A DNA stretch of 64,000 nucleotides, from contig NC_058191.1 of assembly GCF_907165205.1 (NCBI RefSeq), positions 12,154,501-12,218,500 on the forward strand. The letters run 5' to 3'. Below are positions 1-11,577 of the stretch, in pieces (positions within the stretch are counted from its first letter, which is position 1; every line of letters begins with the position of its first letter). The DNA is from Coccinella septempunctata. Lineage: Eukaryota; Arthropoda; Insecta; Coleoptera; Coccinellidae. The notes below the pieces were generated by a model. The model did not search any database, was not told where the DNA came from, and worked only from the letters and a program-made list of their open reading frames with translations. A program made the translations under genes and the position numbers.

Positions 1-110
1 AAAGCGAAAGTAATTGATCTGATATGGAAACGTGCAGAAGGCAATAAACGTGGCCATTATCCGCTTTCGTGAATTCAGTATCACGATATTATTGTGACAT
101 CTAGATAATA

Positions 111-695
111 GGGAATACTCCTTCTGACGAAAATGATGTTTTTTTTATGAAATATCTTTGAAACGTCACATTTTGAAATAACAATTCCAACCGTTTCCAA
201 AAAAAAATATTTTAAGCACTTAAAAAAGAAAAATAAAAATGGGTATTTAAAATATGAAGCGTTTCATTTAAATTGCACAAGTTGGCAACATCGACTGAAA
301 TATGCCTTGATAATGAAGGACAACAAATACATTATCTTGATGAGATAGACAAAAATGGCTGTCTATGAAGTCTGCGACGAACGAGGAAGGTCGTAAAACT
401 TTATGGGATTTTTATGGCCGGTTGCAGTTGAGGCTCGCCAGTAAGTAGGCGCCTGTAAATCAACAGCTGTTATTTCATAAACAAGCTGATCGGACATTGT
501 TCTTTCTATTTTGTAGTAGGCGCTGCTGCCAGATCTTAAACTTGAAACCAAGCGATTTAAATTTTAAAACCCCATATTTGAAGAATGATTTTGAATAGTT
601 TCCGCGGTGCATTTGAAAAAATCCTGAATGAAACTCATAAGTATTCAGTTTAAACTTGCATATGCAGTAATAACCCAAATTGAGGAGAATTCCCC
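111..695 (+). mobile_element. Family A inverted-repeat element, copy 1 (full length)
   Basis: A 585-bp unit that recurs at 15537, 55432 and 63538. It begins GGGAATACTCCT and ends with AGGAGAATTCCCC, a short imperfect terminal inverted repeat of about 12 bp. The interior has no meaningful reading frame, so it looks like a non-autonomous DNA transposon (MITE). Small reading frames inside it, for example around 363-551 on the minus strand, are incidental. The superfamily is not assignable because no clear target-site duplication is visible. Confidence 0.7.
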
Positions 696-1454
696 ATTCT
701 TCACTAAGAAAGTAAAACATCTGTGAGATTACTAACTGAAAAAAATTGAATGAGAAATGATGGTCTATTGTACTTCATATTTCTGCCTTGCCAATCTCAC
801 GACTTTTTTCGATGAAAATGAGTAATTTCTTACTTGTCAACTTCAGTCCTCAATTTTTGATAAAGTTTTTAGCATTATACATACCAATACCTCAGAATCA
901 TTTCATCCATATCTTATGTCAGATTCAAAATTTGCAAATCCTTTGCAGATGTTGATTCTTTTTTAGTCGTTTCATAATCTTCATTTTTTCTGGCATCATG
1001 TAGAATCCTGCTAGTGAAAACGGCTTATTTCACTTCATCATAATAAATTATTACCTATTCTTCGTTGATCCCTCGGTCTGAAGCTTATGCCCTACATGAA
1101 TATCGCCACAATCTTCATTCATTTACAATGAAATGAAAAAATTTGACGGTTGAAATTGAAATATGTACCGCCCACATATTACGATCTGCCTAAATTTCAC
1201 CAAATTATTTTATAGCAGCACCTAATAAATTTATCTGAATTTACTAGTTTTTTATAGCTTATTTAGCTGCTTATATACATAAACATTCTGCAATCAGCCA
1301 AACCAACTTCATCATCAACAACCTTCTCTACGCAACGACCATCCCCAAGTGCTCCTCTATAGAGGACCCTACACTTCACTCAATACATAGACATAGAGAC
1401 ATGGACTGATCAGTTTTTGAATATATTTATTTTTGATATGGAAGAAAATTGAAC
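696..1454. other. Unique AT-rich intronic DNA
   Basis: No gene, repeat or splice-like exon was recognised. The stretch separates family A copy 1 from the truncated family B copy. Confidence 0.5.
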
Positions 1455-2378
1455 TATTGGCACATAATATGCAGTAGCTTGAGAATAGTTAATGTTGGTT
1501 ATCTCCTTTGGCTAAAGGTTGAAGACGTTACATCAGTTGTAGACTTCAAAAACATCAACCCCAAGATAACATGCATATGATGCAGTGTTAGGGGATGGGT
1601 ATCTCTCGAATAAATTAAATTAAAATTACAAGAATGTTAAATTCTTCAACAAAAATCATCTTGCATCAATGAAAGTCAAAATAATTAAAGGAAGTTTAAA
1701 GGGAAGACGAACTTCACCTTCAAACAAAAATTTTATTTTAATTAACAATTCATAACAGGACAACTGGCTCGTCTTTATGGATTTCTATTTTTAATACTTT
1801 GATATAATAATAATAATTATGTATTCATTGATCCCTTCAATATTTTCAATGTATAGGAGAAGTCAAATGGAAAATAGAAAAATTAATTTTCTGGAACTTA
1901 TTCTACGATGACACTCATCGAAAATCCTGTGGTAATTTTTCACATTCGTTCACCCTAAAATAAAATTCTCAAATGCCTTCACTCATTTGGTTTTCCCAAT
2001 AGAAGGAAATTCCTTGTCGTCCTCTTCATTCCCAATCTTTCTGATTGTGGAAACATTCAGCTAAAATGTAAGTGGTTTAGATGCAGATGGATCATTATAT
2101 AAATAAACTTACATTGAATATGTTCGCTAGCGTCTGATATATTGTAGATATAGAATATCAGGGTTACCTGAATGGGAGGTCCTGAATTCCTGAATCCCTG
2201 TCTTCGCTCTTTTTCAATCACTTTCGGCATTTTTGTAATATTGATTAATATTAATTCTGGCAACGGTGTTTTGACATTAACTACATTTCATGAGTGCCAA
2301 CCAGGCACCGTTCTAGTTACTTGAGAAAATTATTTCATGGTCAACCGAGTGCTAAAATAAAATTGAATGAAGTAGTGA
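1455..2378 (+). mobile_element. Family B TIR element, copy 1 (left end truncated)
   Basis: Homologous to the interior and right end of the complete copies at 4209-5431 and 51104-52296. It shares the 'tgatgcagtg...gggtatctc' block near 1580 and the terminal block with GGTCAACCGAGTGCTAAAAT near 2342. The last bases (TTGAATGAAGTA) match the family terminus. The left TIR and about 250 bp are missing or too diverged to recognise. Non-coding. Confidence 0.75.
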
Positions 2379-3753
2379 TGTAACACATTTCAAACCAAAA
2401 TAAAACTTGTTATTTGTCAACTGATGGAGTTATATCTAATCCATGAAAACTGCTCGTCCACGAAACAATTCATCAAAATTGATAATTAACTAAAATTCAG
2501 ATTTATGTGGACCTAAAACTAAGTCTACGAAATCCGACTGATTAAGTATTCATAGAATTACGACGATGTCACTCGTGCAATAATATTCTATTTAAGGGGT
2601 GTGTTCCATAAGGCCGTTATTACCACTTTCCGAAACTTCATATACTCGTGTAGAGTTTTTAAGCGTTGAACAAAGCTCCCGGACAATAACCGTCAAAAAT
2701 AAGCCCTCCGTCAACAGTCTAATCGCCATCGCGATGCGAAACGGGAAAAACGGAATACGAAATAAAGGGTGGCCGGTATCGGCCATTAAATTTATACAAT
2801 AAATTCCTATTCGGGCTTATCCGGGACAGGGTTTACATCTCCATCATCCGCGCAGCAATGGTCCGCGATGATCTGGGACCATGATATGAAACATAAAGTA
2901 AATTAATTAAAAATTTCTGACCTTGTCTTCCTGGATATTGGTAGCCTGCGAATTAATTAACAAATTCCAATTACATGCCGTTGCTTGAGTGATAAAGTTC
3001 CGAATTTTACATGGGAAGTTGGGATGGGAAAGTGGAATCGAAAGTCGAAAGGGTTGTAATTGGAATTTGATGAAATTCTGCGTCAAGAGGATAATGCACT
3101 AGCTAATGTAAAGGTACGTTCGTCAAAGATTAATTGTGCAGTTTTGTACCGGATGATAGAACTGCAGAATGCGAATCCTTGAGAATAATACTATTCAAGG
3201 ATGAATATGGAAGCTATTGGGATAAAAAAAAACTTGTTCAGCAAAAAATTTGTGAACTACATAGCGCTGGGCTGCTAGTCACCAGCCAAACATAAAACCA
3301 ACGCGAAGTAGAGGGTATGGACCATTAAACGCCGTGTAAATTTAAGGCGGAAATATAAATACAGTTCACCTGGAACATAATACATGAAGTATTATGGTAT
3401 AAAAGAAAGTGTGAAACTACCGAGGACCAGGCTGAGAGAAAAAATGGGAGAAAAACAAAGAGAGAGAGAGACAATTTCTAATCTCACAAATACACTTACC
3501 CAGGATGCAGGACATAAATACATCTTGAATCAGCCCGGTGAGATAAATTCCATCGTGAAAGCCTTCATCAATACATAACTTTAACTGAATATAGGTTTGT
3601 TGAACACTGGTCATGCAATCGATTCATCCATTTTCAATTTTTGTTTTGTTTAAAACGTTCAAAGTTTCTTAAATTGACTTCGTTTTAATGAACGGCAGTC
3701 ATTGGCAACACCGCTACTGCTATCATGTATTAATAATAACGAATCGTATATGT
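2379..3753. other. Unique intronic DNA with a GC-richer island at about 2590-2880
   Basis: No exon was recognised. The sub-segment 2590-2880 is richer in CG dinucleotides and contains short palindromes such as GGCCGGTATCGGCC. It resembles the other unique islands between mobile elements. A short GA run lies near 3460. Confidence 0.4.
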
Positions 3754-3755
3754 AA

Positions 3756-4014
3756 AGGCCGGTCCACACTACTCGTCCTCGTGCTCGCATGTCTTTAGCT
3801 TGTCTAGTATGCTGGCCGTGATGATGATTTTCCACATTATCTCAGTTGCTTGTCAAGTTTTGTTCCTTGAGAATCCGCTTCGCAGGCTTGTTGTCGTCCA
3901 CATACACTTGAGCAATAGGCGCATTAGGCTCACGCACTTGTCTCTCGGCTCAAGCTGTCGTCCACATTACTGGAAAGTAAGTGACACAAGCACTAGTAGT
4001 GTAGACCAGTCTTA
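3756..4014. mobile_element. Short MITE with imperfect TIRs
   Basis: A 260-bp unit. The left end AAAGGCCGGTCCACACTACT and the reverse complement of the right end TAAGACTGGTCTACACTACT form an imperfect TIR of about 20 bp. The interior is non-coding and carries repeated 'gtccaca' words. The flanks (TAAA on the left, TTAA on the right) might be a decayed TTAA target, but this is uncertain. Confidence 0.6.
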
Positions 4015-4208
4015 ACAATTCATTTGTATCAGGAACAAACTCTCTGGTTACAAGGTGCCCAAGGACCAAATCTAAATTTAAATAACGTGACATCACCAAT
4101 ATACTCTAATCTAATTATCAAAATATGAAGATTTGTGGAATCTTTTGAATACCTACGACCATTTTGGATTTGCAAGGGGGAAAAGTGAAGTTTCATATCA
4201 AATACATA

Positions 4209-5431
4209 TACTCCATTCACCTTTATTTTAGCACTCAGTTGGCCATGGAAATTTGACACATTTCACTCTGTATAGTACAAAAATGTTGGGTTATGACGTT
4301 TGTCATAACATTTTTGGGTTTTAAACCAACGCTATGTTGCCCGTTCTACGTAAAAGTTATTACGTATTTTATCACAATGTCGAATCCCTTCGGAAAATAT
4401 GATGTCGAAAATATGTGACGAACATATTCGACGAACATAATTGAAGTTCATACAAACTGATTGAAGGCACACCAAATCCAGTTATTTGCATGGAAAATAC
4501 AAGAGATCAGTATAATATCATAATATGCTCTAGCTTGAGGAGAGTTAATGTTCGTTATCTTCTTTGGCTAAAGTTTGAATACGTTACATCAGTTGTAGAT
4601 TTCAAAAATATTAACCCGAAGATGAAATGAATATGATGCAGTGGTTGGGAACGGGTATCTCCCGAAGGAATCAACAGATAATTACAAAAATGTTAAATTC
4701 TTCAACAAAAATCATCTTGTATCAATATAAGTTAAAGGAATTAAAGGAAGTTTCAATTCAAGATGAACTTCACCTTTGAACATGAATAAACAATTAACAA
4801 CTGGCGCGTATTTGTAGCTGTTCATCTTAAAACATTGATATTATAATAATAATTAGGTATTTATTGGTACCCTAAGACATTTACAATATATAGGACAAGT
4901 CAAATGAAAAACAGAAAAATCAATTTTCGGGACTCATTCTACGATGACTTCCATCGAAAATCCTGTAGTAAACTTTTCGCATCAATTCACTCAAACATAA
5001 AATTCTCAAATGCCACCACTTTTTTGGGTCTCCCAATAGAAGGAAATACTTTGTCATCCTCTATTCACAATCTTTCTGATTGTGGAAATATTCAGCTGAA
5101 ATATAAGCCGTTCAGATTCAGATGAAACAGTTTATTTAAATTCTCTCACATTGAATATGTTCGTTACCGTATGACGTATTGTGGATTTTAGAATATCAGG
5201 GTATAACTGTTCAAATGAGCGGACCTCTATTCTAAAAAGCACTTCCTGAAACCCTGTCTCTTGTTTCAATCACTTTCGGCATTTTCCTAATAAAAATTGA
5301 TATTAGTTGTGGCAACGGCGTTATAACATTAACGACATTTCATGAGTGCCAACCTTACTCCGTTCTAGTTACAAAAACTTGAGAAAATTATTTCATGGCC
5401 AACCGACTGCTAAAGAAATGTGAATGGAGTA
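4209..5431 (+). mobile_element. Family B TIR element, copy 2 (complete)
   Basis: A 1223-bp non-autonomous DNA transposon. It starts TACTCCATTCACCTTTATTT and ends with the inverted equivalent (TGAATGGAGTA). The TIR extends about 37 bp through GGTTGGCCATG. It is flanked by TA on both sides (4207-4208 and 5432-5433), as expected for Tc1/mariner-type integration. No transposase is encoded. The sister copy at 51104-52296 has the same ends and the same TA duplication. Confidence 0.85.
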
Positions 5432-6983
5432 TAAATATTGCATATACATTTCTGTCCCTTTATATTTGAATGCTACTTGCATGATTGAAATCTGCATTTT
5501 CACTTGCATTATGAACATCTACAATATCATCATCAATATCATCTACAATGATGATGACGTTGATGCTGCATTCAGTCCATTGATTGAAACTCACTATGTT
5601 AACTATTCTTCTTTCGCCGACTGCAAGAATGAGCTTCATTATATTCACTATAGATATCCCAATATAACCAGAATCAATGTGGAAGAATGTTAAATCTATT
5701 TAACTTTTCATTTTGAATGGATTCACTGTAGTGTAAAATATTCAGGACATTTCCATCTTACGCGTTAGCATTACCGATTCATGTCCAAGCTCTTATACCA
5801 TAAGATTTCGTCCTTGTATAGAAAAAAAATGAATCCAAAAATTTTCATAATGAAAATCGTCAGTTGAAAAATTGATTATTATTCAATTCGCATTACGTAC
5901 CATAAAATCACGAAAACGACCTAATCTAACCTAACCCAACCTGACCTAACCACTTGGATAGAAATAAATGCAAAAACCATGGATTGAACAGAAACTGTAC
6001 CTGCCAAACCAATATAAGTGATGCAAATTATATCTTTGATTCAGAGCTTGGTAAATGTGAATTTTCTTGCTTCATAGGTACAAATTTATGTCAAATTTTG
6101 CATAGAAGTTTTTTATAAAGTGCAGAGTTACCTACTCATATCCGTCACTCTGCACTCCCGTTAAATGTCACTGGAAAAATAGTTTCTTTGACATTCCGCC
6201 TGCTCTAAAACGTTGACGCTCCGTTGGGGAGATACCTGGGAAACGCAAATAAACGAAACTTATGAGCATGAGGAAATTCATAAGGGAAAGGTCAACTGAG
6301 GCCGCACGTGACATCAAAGGTGAGCGACTCGGATACCGAACATACAGCATTCATGCTTGAGGTATCGCAAAATGAATTTCGGCATGAATTAAAATATCGT
6401 TAACGTCAAATGTGGAACCAGACCAAAGCCGTAGAAATATTCAAATTGGCGTTTCGAATTTTGGACGGAGGTAGTTAAGGTCGTTCTGCATGTTGTATCA
6501 GGTGAAATTCTGCCCAGAGCGTGGGTCTATGAAAGCATCCCGAATTAAGATACGCATGCATATTCCTCTACTTTTGGGCATCTCTCAATCGTCGAGCTGT
6601 TGTTGAATATCAAAGAGCCAGAATACAGGAGGGAAATGGATGAATATTACTATTTTGTAATACCTGCAGCCCTTTCTGATATTTTATCAAGATAACGATT
6701 CATTAAATTCATCAAGTTAATTTTCTCTACTTTAATACCATAGGTCTCAGTTGTAATGAGTTTCATTTTATCAGTACCATCTACCCTATTCTTGGGCACC
6801 CTGCATAAATGAATATAGCTTGCCCCAAACATTAGATTGCATCTTCAAAAGTTCACATGGGTACTGATAGTAATTTCTTTTCGTTACATTCGCACTTATA
6901 TTTATCCTAATGAATTGATAAAATTTTTCATTGTGGTGATGTTAACAGTAACGTTTATTTATGTTTCGTTTAATTTTTTTCAG
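5432..6983. other. Unique intronic DNA upstream of the exon
   Basis: No further exon was seen. It contains a degenerate pentanucleotide tract of TTAGG type at 5920-5951 (separate entry). At 6795-6806 the word GGGCACCCTGCAT resembles the CACCCTG ends of local MITEs. The last 60 bases hold the pyrimidine-rich acceptor region for the exon at 6984. Confidence 0.45.
5920..5951 (-). repeat. Degenerate interstitial TTAGG-like tract
   Basis: Read on the minus strand, this 32-bp stretch is a run of pentamers: GGTTA, GGTCA, GGTTG, GGTTA, GGTTA, GATTA, GG. TTAGG is the usual arthropod telomere repeat and TCAGG is a beetle variant, and both appear here. It could be an old interstitial telomeric repeat or the common simple repeat of this type in insects. 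Confidence 0.5.
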
Positions 6984-7199
6984 GCAAGGGTCGTCTGTAC
7001 CCTGCTTACAGTCTGAGTGGTTCTGAAGGCGAGGAATCTCCCAGACGTAATCAAAACAACCATACTTATCAACACCCAGTGTACCAGCAACCTGCAGGTC
7101 TCAGTGATACACCAACCTCTGAAGAAAACGGATCTGACGCTACCTTAACGGACTCGGAACTCGCATTGGCTAGGGATTCTACCCTTCTTGTGCATAACG
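6984..7199 (+). CDS. Internal coding exon of an unidentified large-intron gene
   Basis: A 216-bp open exon between a polypyrimidine tract plus CAG acceptor (6981-6983) and a strong donor GTGAGT (from 7200). It starts with two bases of a split codon, reads 71 whole codons, and ends with one base of the next codon, so it is phase 1-1 and can be skipped without a frameshift. The peptide begins KGRLYPAYSLSGSEGEESPR and later contains SDTPTSEENGSDATLTDSEL. It is hydrophilic, acidic and rich in Ser, Thr, Asn and Gln, with no membrane segment or fold, so it is probably a disordered, phosphorylatable cytoplasmic region. Codons are GC-richer than the flanks. The surrounding introns extend to both window ends, which suggests a very large gene. 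A faint likeness to the intracellular domain of teneurins (acidic SxSxGSxxE and TLTDxE words) is my only identity hint and is weak. An Ig-superfamily or cadherin-type receptor tail is equally possible. Confidence 0.8.
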
Positions 7200-8459
7200 G
7201 TGAGTTAAAGTTCCTTATCATCATTAGCAATACCAGATGGTGAAAGGACCAGTCGCAAAATGGTTTACATTAAGTCAATAACGTTGAAGGCGATTATGAT
7301 GGGCAATGTTTTGAAAGCAACTCCACGGAATTTGAAACTTCAGTCAGTGATATTTTCATTATTACATAGATATCTCTAATGGTAGATGGTAGATTGAAGG
7401 TTGTCTCTTGTTATTGCGGTACCTATCGCTGCTTCAAGCTCCTCAAGCACTCTTTGGTCAAAACCCTCCATCCATATTCCGACTCCTGATTAACCACAAC
7501 ACAGAGATTTCTACAATAAGATTATTTATCAACCCCCTACAAATTATAACCCAAGCATTCTTTTTGTTGGCCACGAGAGCCATTGGTGAACTAGGTGGAG
7601 ACCTTCACGTTGGAGAAGACAGTTTCATGTACTTACACCATTGATCTCTATCAGGGGTAGTTACCCCGTTTTTCAAAGCAGAAGCCCACTTGACCCTTTC
7701 TGCGGAAAAATATACATCAGCATCATCCTCCATCGTTTTGAGGAACCCTTCATGCCCACTCGTTCCACACTCTTAGTGGTACCTTCATAGCCGTAACAAC
7801 GAGTAAAACATGCATGGGTTAGGCTAAGCCTCGTCTCCACAGTATAAAACGAATTTATAATGTGTGGTTTGTCGTAATTGGAAGCCAATAGTGATACGGT
7901 CTGTTTTTTGATATCCAAGTGTTCCTTCCACCTACATTATTTATCGTTTTTAGCTAATCTATCTAGGTGGTATCTGAAGTCGGTGAGAAAGCCCCTAGAA
8001 ACATGTTATACAGTTCGAGAAACCTTTAAGATTTCTTGAGATTTATGTTAACACAGAATTTTTTCGAATGTCATAAACATCTTTGTAGATGTGTTCTTCT
8101 ACTCACCAAAAGGATTCTGATCGCTTTCACTGAACTAAAATGATTTATGAATATATCTGAGTGGTCCTAGTTGAAGATACTTGCTTCTTTGACTATAAGT
8201 GTATCAACTTTCTTGTTCATTTTGATTATTGAGTGTCCAGGCCCCATACTAAAGGGATATTGTTGTTTTCATTTCTTTTATTGAGTTTACTCGGGCATTC
8301 CTAAACTATTTGCAAATTGATGACCTTGAATCCATTGTTTCAATGGCCGCTGGACTGTCTGAGTGTATTCCTCCTTTTCATCTTTGAAAGTTCTTGATCC
8401 GAAAAGACTTTCAAAGCTAAGTATTCTGCTAGTCTCATACCTAGATAGATTCTGATTAG
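7200..8459. other. Intronic DNA downstream of the exon
   Basis: It begins with the donor GTGAGTTAAAG. Reading frames such as 7408-7644 have no recognisable domain and no good splice signals. No repeat was recognised until the LINE relic near 8460. Confidence 0.45.
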
Positions 8460-8960
8460 TCAGAGATCATAATGGGCCGTTCTGGCAATGATTTGGTGGA
8501 AAGGATGATGTCTACTTTTCAATTTGAAGCCTTGGTCACATACATGAAGCACATACATACTAGTCTTTGTAAATCAGTTTTCCTAGTACCATGAATATGG
8601 TCTGACCCTCATGACCTACAGCCTTCGTAGTATGTTTAGGTTATAATCCTTAATTAAATGTCTGTTGCTTTTGACATATAGAAAGCCTTCGATGGTATCT
8701 GGCATCATGCTCTTCCGAATAAGATATCTTCTTATGGTTTAACTGAGAATTTCTGACTGGATGAACCAACAGGAGTAATGTAATCCCAGGCGGTGTGATG
8801 AGATTGCATTCATTGTGATTGTTGAGGTGCCCCAAGAATCAGTTTTCTTACCAACCCTCTTCCTGATCCATATAAATGATCTTCTCCTTCCTCCGGCTAA
8901 ACATATTTCTGCATGACAAGAGTCTTTTTGCAGCTTCAACAGTAGTCATTCCAAGGCATC
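8460..8960 (+). pseudogene. Decayed LINE reverse-transcriptase relic
   Basis: Two frames on the + strand carry RT motifs. Near 8664-8750 is KAFDGIWHHALPNKISSYGL, matching the LINE RT block 'KAFDRVWH..L..K..SYGL'. Near 8824-8895 is EVPQESVFLPTLFLIHINDL, matching 'GVPQGSVLSPTLFLLHINDL'. Frameshifts and stops separate them and the catalytic (F/Y)ADD box is not preserved. This is a dead fragment of a Jockey/CR1-like non-LTR element. The upstream limit is approximate. Confidence 0.75.
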
Positions 8961-9756
8961 TGTATAAGGTACTGAAACAAGCTTTCTTACGCGATTCCCG
9001 AATATACAACTTCCTCCTTTATTTCTATGATTTTTTCGTTCAAATGTTGAAGTTTCTTGTTCTGAGTGAATACAACCTTTGTACGAGTTCATACAATGGC
9101 TGGTGGCATCGTGAAGTGAAGACAGCTAAGCCCATCGATCGCGCCAACACCTATCGCGAAAACCGACGAGCCGGGAGCCCGATTATCTTGCCGATGCCTC
9201 AAACCATCCCCCGTCATTATATTCACGTTCGAGCGGCAGCGGCAAGGCGGGATGAAATGAGGCAAAAAGAGTTGAAACGGATGTGAAAAACGTAACAGAA
9301 AAATGTATTAAATCGGCCGACGTTCCCCGGGGAGCACACTCCACTGAACTGATATATACGCCGCCCGCATCTGACGTAAAACATGTTTTTAAAGGTGATA
9401 CCCGACGGCGCGAGTTCTCTCAGTTATTCTCGAGGTTGTACAAAGGAGGAAATTGATGGCGTTTCGATGTCGTCCTACTACAGAAATATATTGGCGCCTG
9501 GAAGATTCCAGATGTTATCTGGATTTTTCATCGCTAATATTCCGGGTTTTTTTTCGTCCTTCTTTAAATCAAAACATGGGGCCCGATTCTTCCAATGTCT
9601 TCAGAAATGAAGAACTCGACAAAATGTAAAGTGTAAATGTCTATTGACTTTGGAATTAGTTATTCTCGGTCTTTACTCGACATTGGAATTCGCTCGAAAT
9701 TATTATGTCGAATGAAAAGATCAAGCAACCATGTAATGAGAAGAAGATAGGCGAGA
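8961..9756. other. Unique intronic DNA with a GC-rich island at about 9110-9420
   Basis: The island is rich in CG dinucleotides. It contains a stop-free stretch ending at 9286, but no acceptor/donor pair or recognisable domain, so I do not call it an exon. It is a candidate conserved non-coding element. Confidence 0.4.
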
Positions 9757-10450
9757 TATAATAATAATAATAATTTATTCGTCCTTTGAGATATCACAAA
9801 GATACATAGGATATGTCAACAAACAATAATTATATAGAAAATTAATTGTACCCAAATATAACAATCGAAAAACAACTCAATCTAAATCTAAATATAACAA
9901 AAAATAGCAATCTCTCAAAGAAGCTCATCTGAAAAATATTCAGATGTGTTGTAAAAGCTTCTGGTGCATAACAATTCTTTGATATTCGTTTTGAATTGTT
10001 TTAATTTCAAATTCTTGAATCTATCAGGTAAGTGATTATACAAAGAGATACCCGCAAGTGTTGGGGAAGATTTGAATTTGGAGGTGGAGTGCCTAGGGAC
10101 ACTGATCGTATTGAAATGTCTAGTGTTATAATTATGGAAATCAGAACACCTCATGAGTTTATGCAAATTCGATCGCACATACAGGAGGCAATTCAAAATA
10201 TAAATGGATGGAAGCGTGAGAATTTTGAAATTTTTGAAGATTTCTCTGCAGGAGTTTCTAGGTCGAATATTGAAAATCATACGTATAATCCTCTTCTGCA
10301 TAATGAATACTCTATCTATATCCGGCGAAGCACCCCAAAGAATGATGTTGTAAGTGAGATGACTGTACACTAAGGAGTAATAAACATTGAGCCTTTTTAA
10401 ATTATATTCTTTAAATTCGTGGATATCCTGGTGAATTAGTAGGTATTGTT
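9757..10450 (-). mobile_element. LINE 3' end with RT C-terminal domain
   Basis: The minus-strand frame 10450 to about 9915 encodes the C-terminal part of a non-LTR retrotransposon protein, including HLTYNIILWGAS, the 'RIIR.IF' block and the NYNTR segment, ending at about 9915. The typical family motif is 'SHLxYGIILWGxS...KRxIRxI'. About 140 bp of 3' UTR follows and ends in an (ATT)n-type microsatellite tail at 9757-9776, a common terminus of CR1-like LINEs. It is truncated 5' of about 10450, so the polymerase core is absent. Confidence 0.8.
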
Positions 10451-11577
10451 ATGTTTGGAGTTTCCCCAATATAATTTAGTTAGTTTCATTAATCAGTATG
10501 AGAAATTAGAAGATATTTTTGTTGTTTGTTATACTCGTTGTTATAAGAATTATTTAGGGTAGTATCATAGTTGCTTGTTTTTTTTTTTTAATTCATGATG
10601 TTATGGTAACTGCAAAAATGGAAAGTCAGTCAAAATTATTTTTTAAGAAGTAAAAGTATATTTGCCCACCTCTGAATTTGTAGTCAATTTTGTATGAGAA
10701 ACGATTGGTATCTGCATATCTAAACTTCGAGAGACTTATAGTTTAGTTTTTGAAGCATTATTGAAATTTCAAATATTCAACTTGAATCCCTCGAATTATA
10801 ACTATGCTATATTGTCTTCAATGAGAGCTAATCATGTCAGATTCGATTTAACAAAAAAGAAAATAAGATTAGAGTTAGACTGCTCAAGGGGTAATTCACG
10901 AAAAACATTACATATTCCTACCATGTATAGAGGCTTCTTTGGTGGACTTTAAATAACGATTTAAAATGGCCTTCTCCTCTGCATAAGTTTTTTACAGGGC
11001 GATCTTCGATTTTCACCGAAAACTTCGATCCGCATAGCTTTTGAACTTTATTTTGAATCAATTGAAATTTTCTATTGTCTTAAAGTAGGTATATAGGTTT
11101 AGGAACCAAAATAATATATTCAAAATTCTGAGATTCCAGGCTTAGCTCTTGAAACTTTGGTTGTTTCAGTTTTTCGCAAAAATTTAGCCTTGTCTGTTCG
11201 ATGACAAAAAATTTTTCCTAACACTTATGTAGTATTTTTTAATTAAATAATAAATATCTCATTGAATGCAGTATAAGGAGTTAGAGAAAGTGTCACTTCT
11301 ATATATATCATTTTCATAAATTATTCAAATTTGCTCAGCTCAGATTTGACCTTAAGGTTTATTGCGTCCACAGTCAATTCTTCTGCTATTTTCGCGTCTC
11401 GCCCTACAGTATCTGGGATGTCCGGGGTTCCTTCCTCTACCCCAGAGAATCACCTGAAGTAAGTTTCTGCTTCCTCAGATTTGTTGGGAGGATAGGTATC
11501 TATATATTCATAAATATCGAGATACCTTCAAGAAACTACGTAACGGTGAGAACAGCACTGAGGATGCACAATAGAAC
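10451..11577. other. Unique AT-rich intronic DNA
   Basis: No exon or repeat family was recognised. A short reading frame at 10761-10952 is unsupported. Confidence 0.45.

Noticed and set aside
5424..5693. 89-codon open frame starting at the family B terminus
   Set aside because: AT-rich low-complexity (Ile/Asn/Asp) and starts inside the element's TIR. No gene evidence.
8876..9286. 136-codon open frame
   Set aside because: Its first part overlaps the LINE RT relic in another frame and the rest is a GC-rich island. No gene support.
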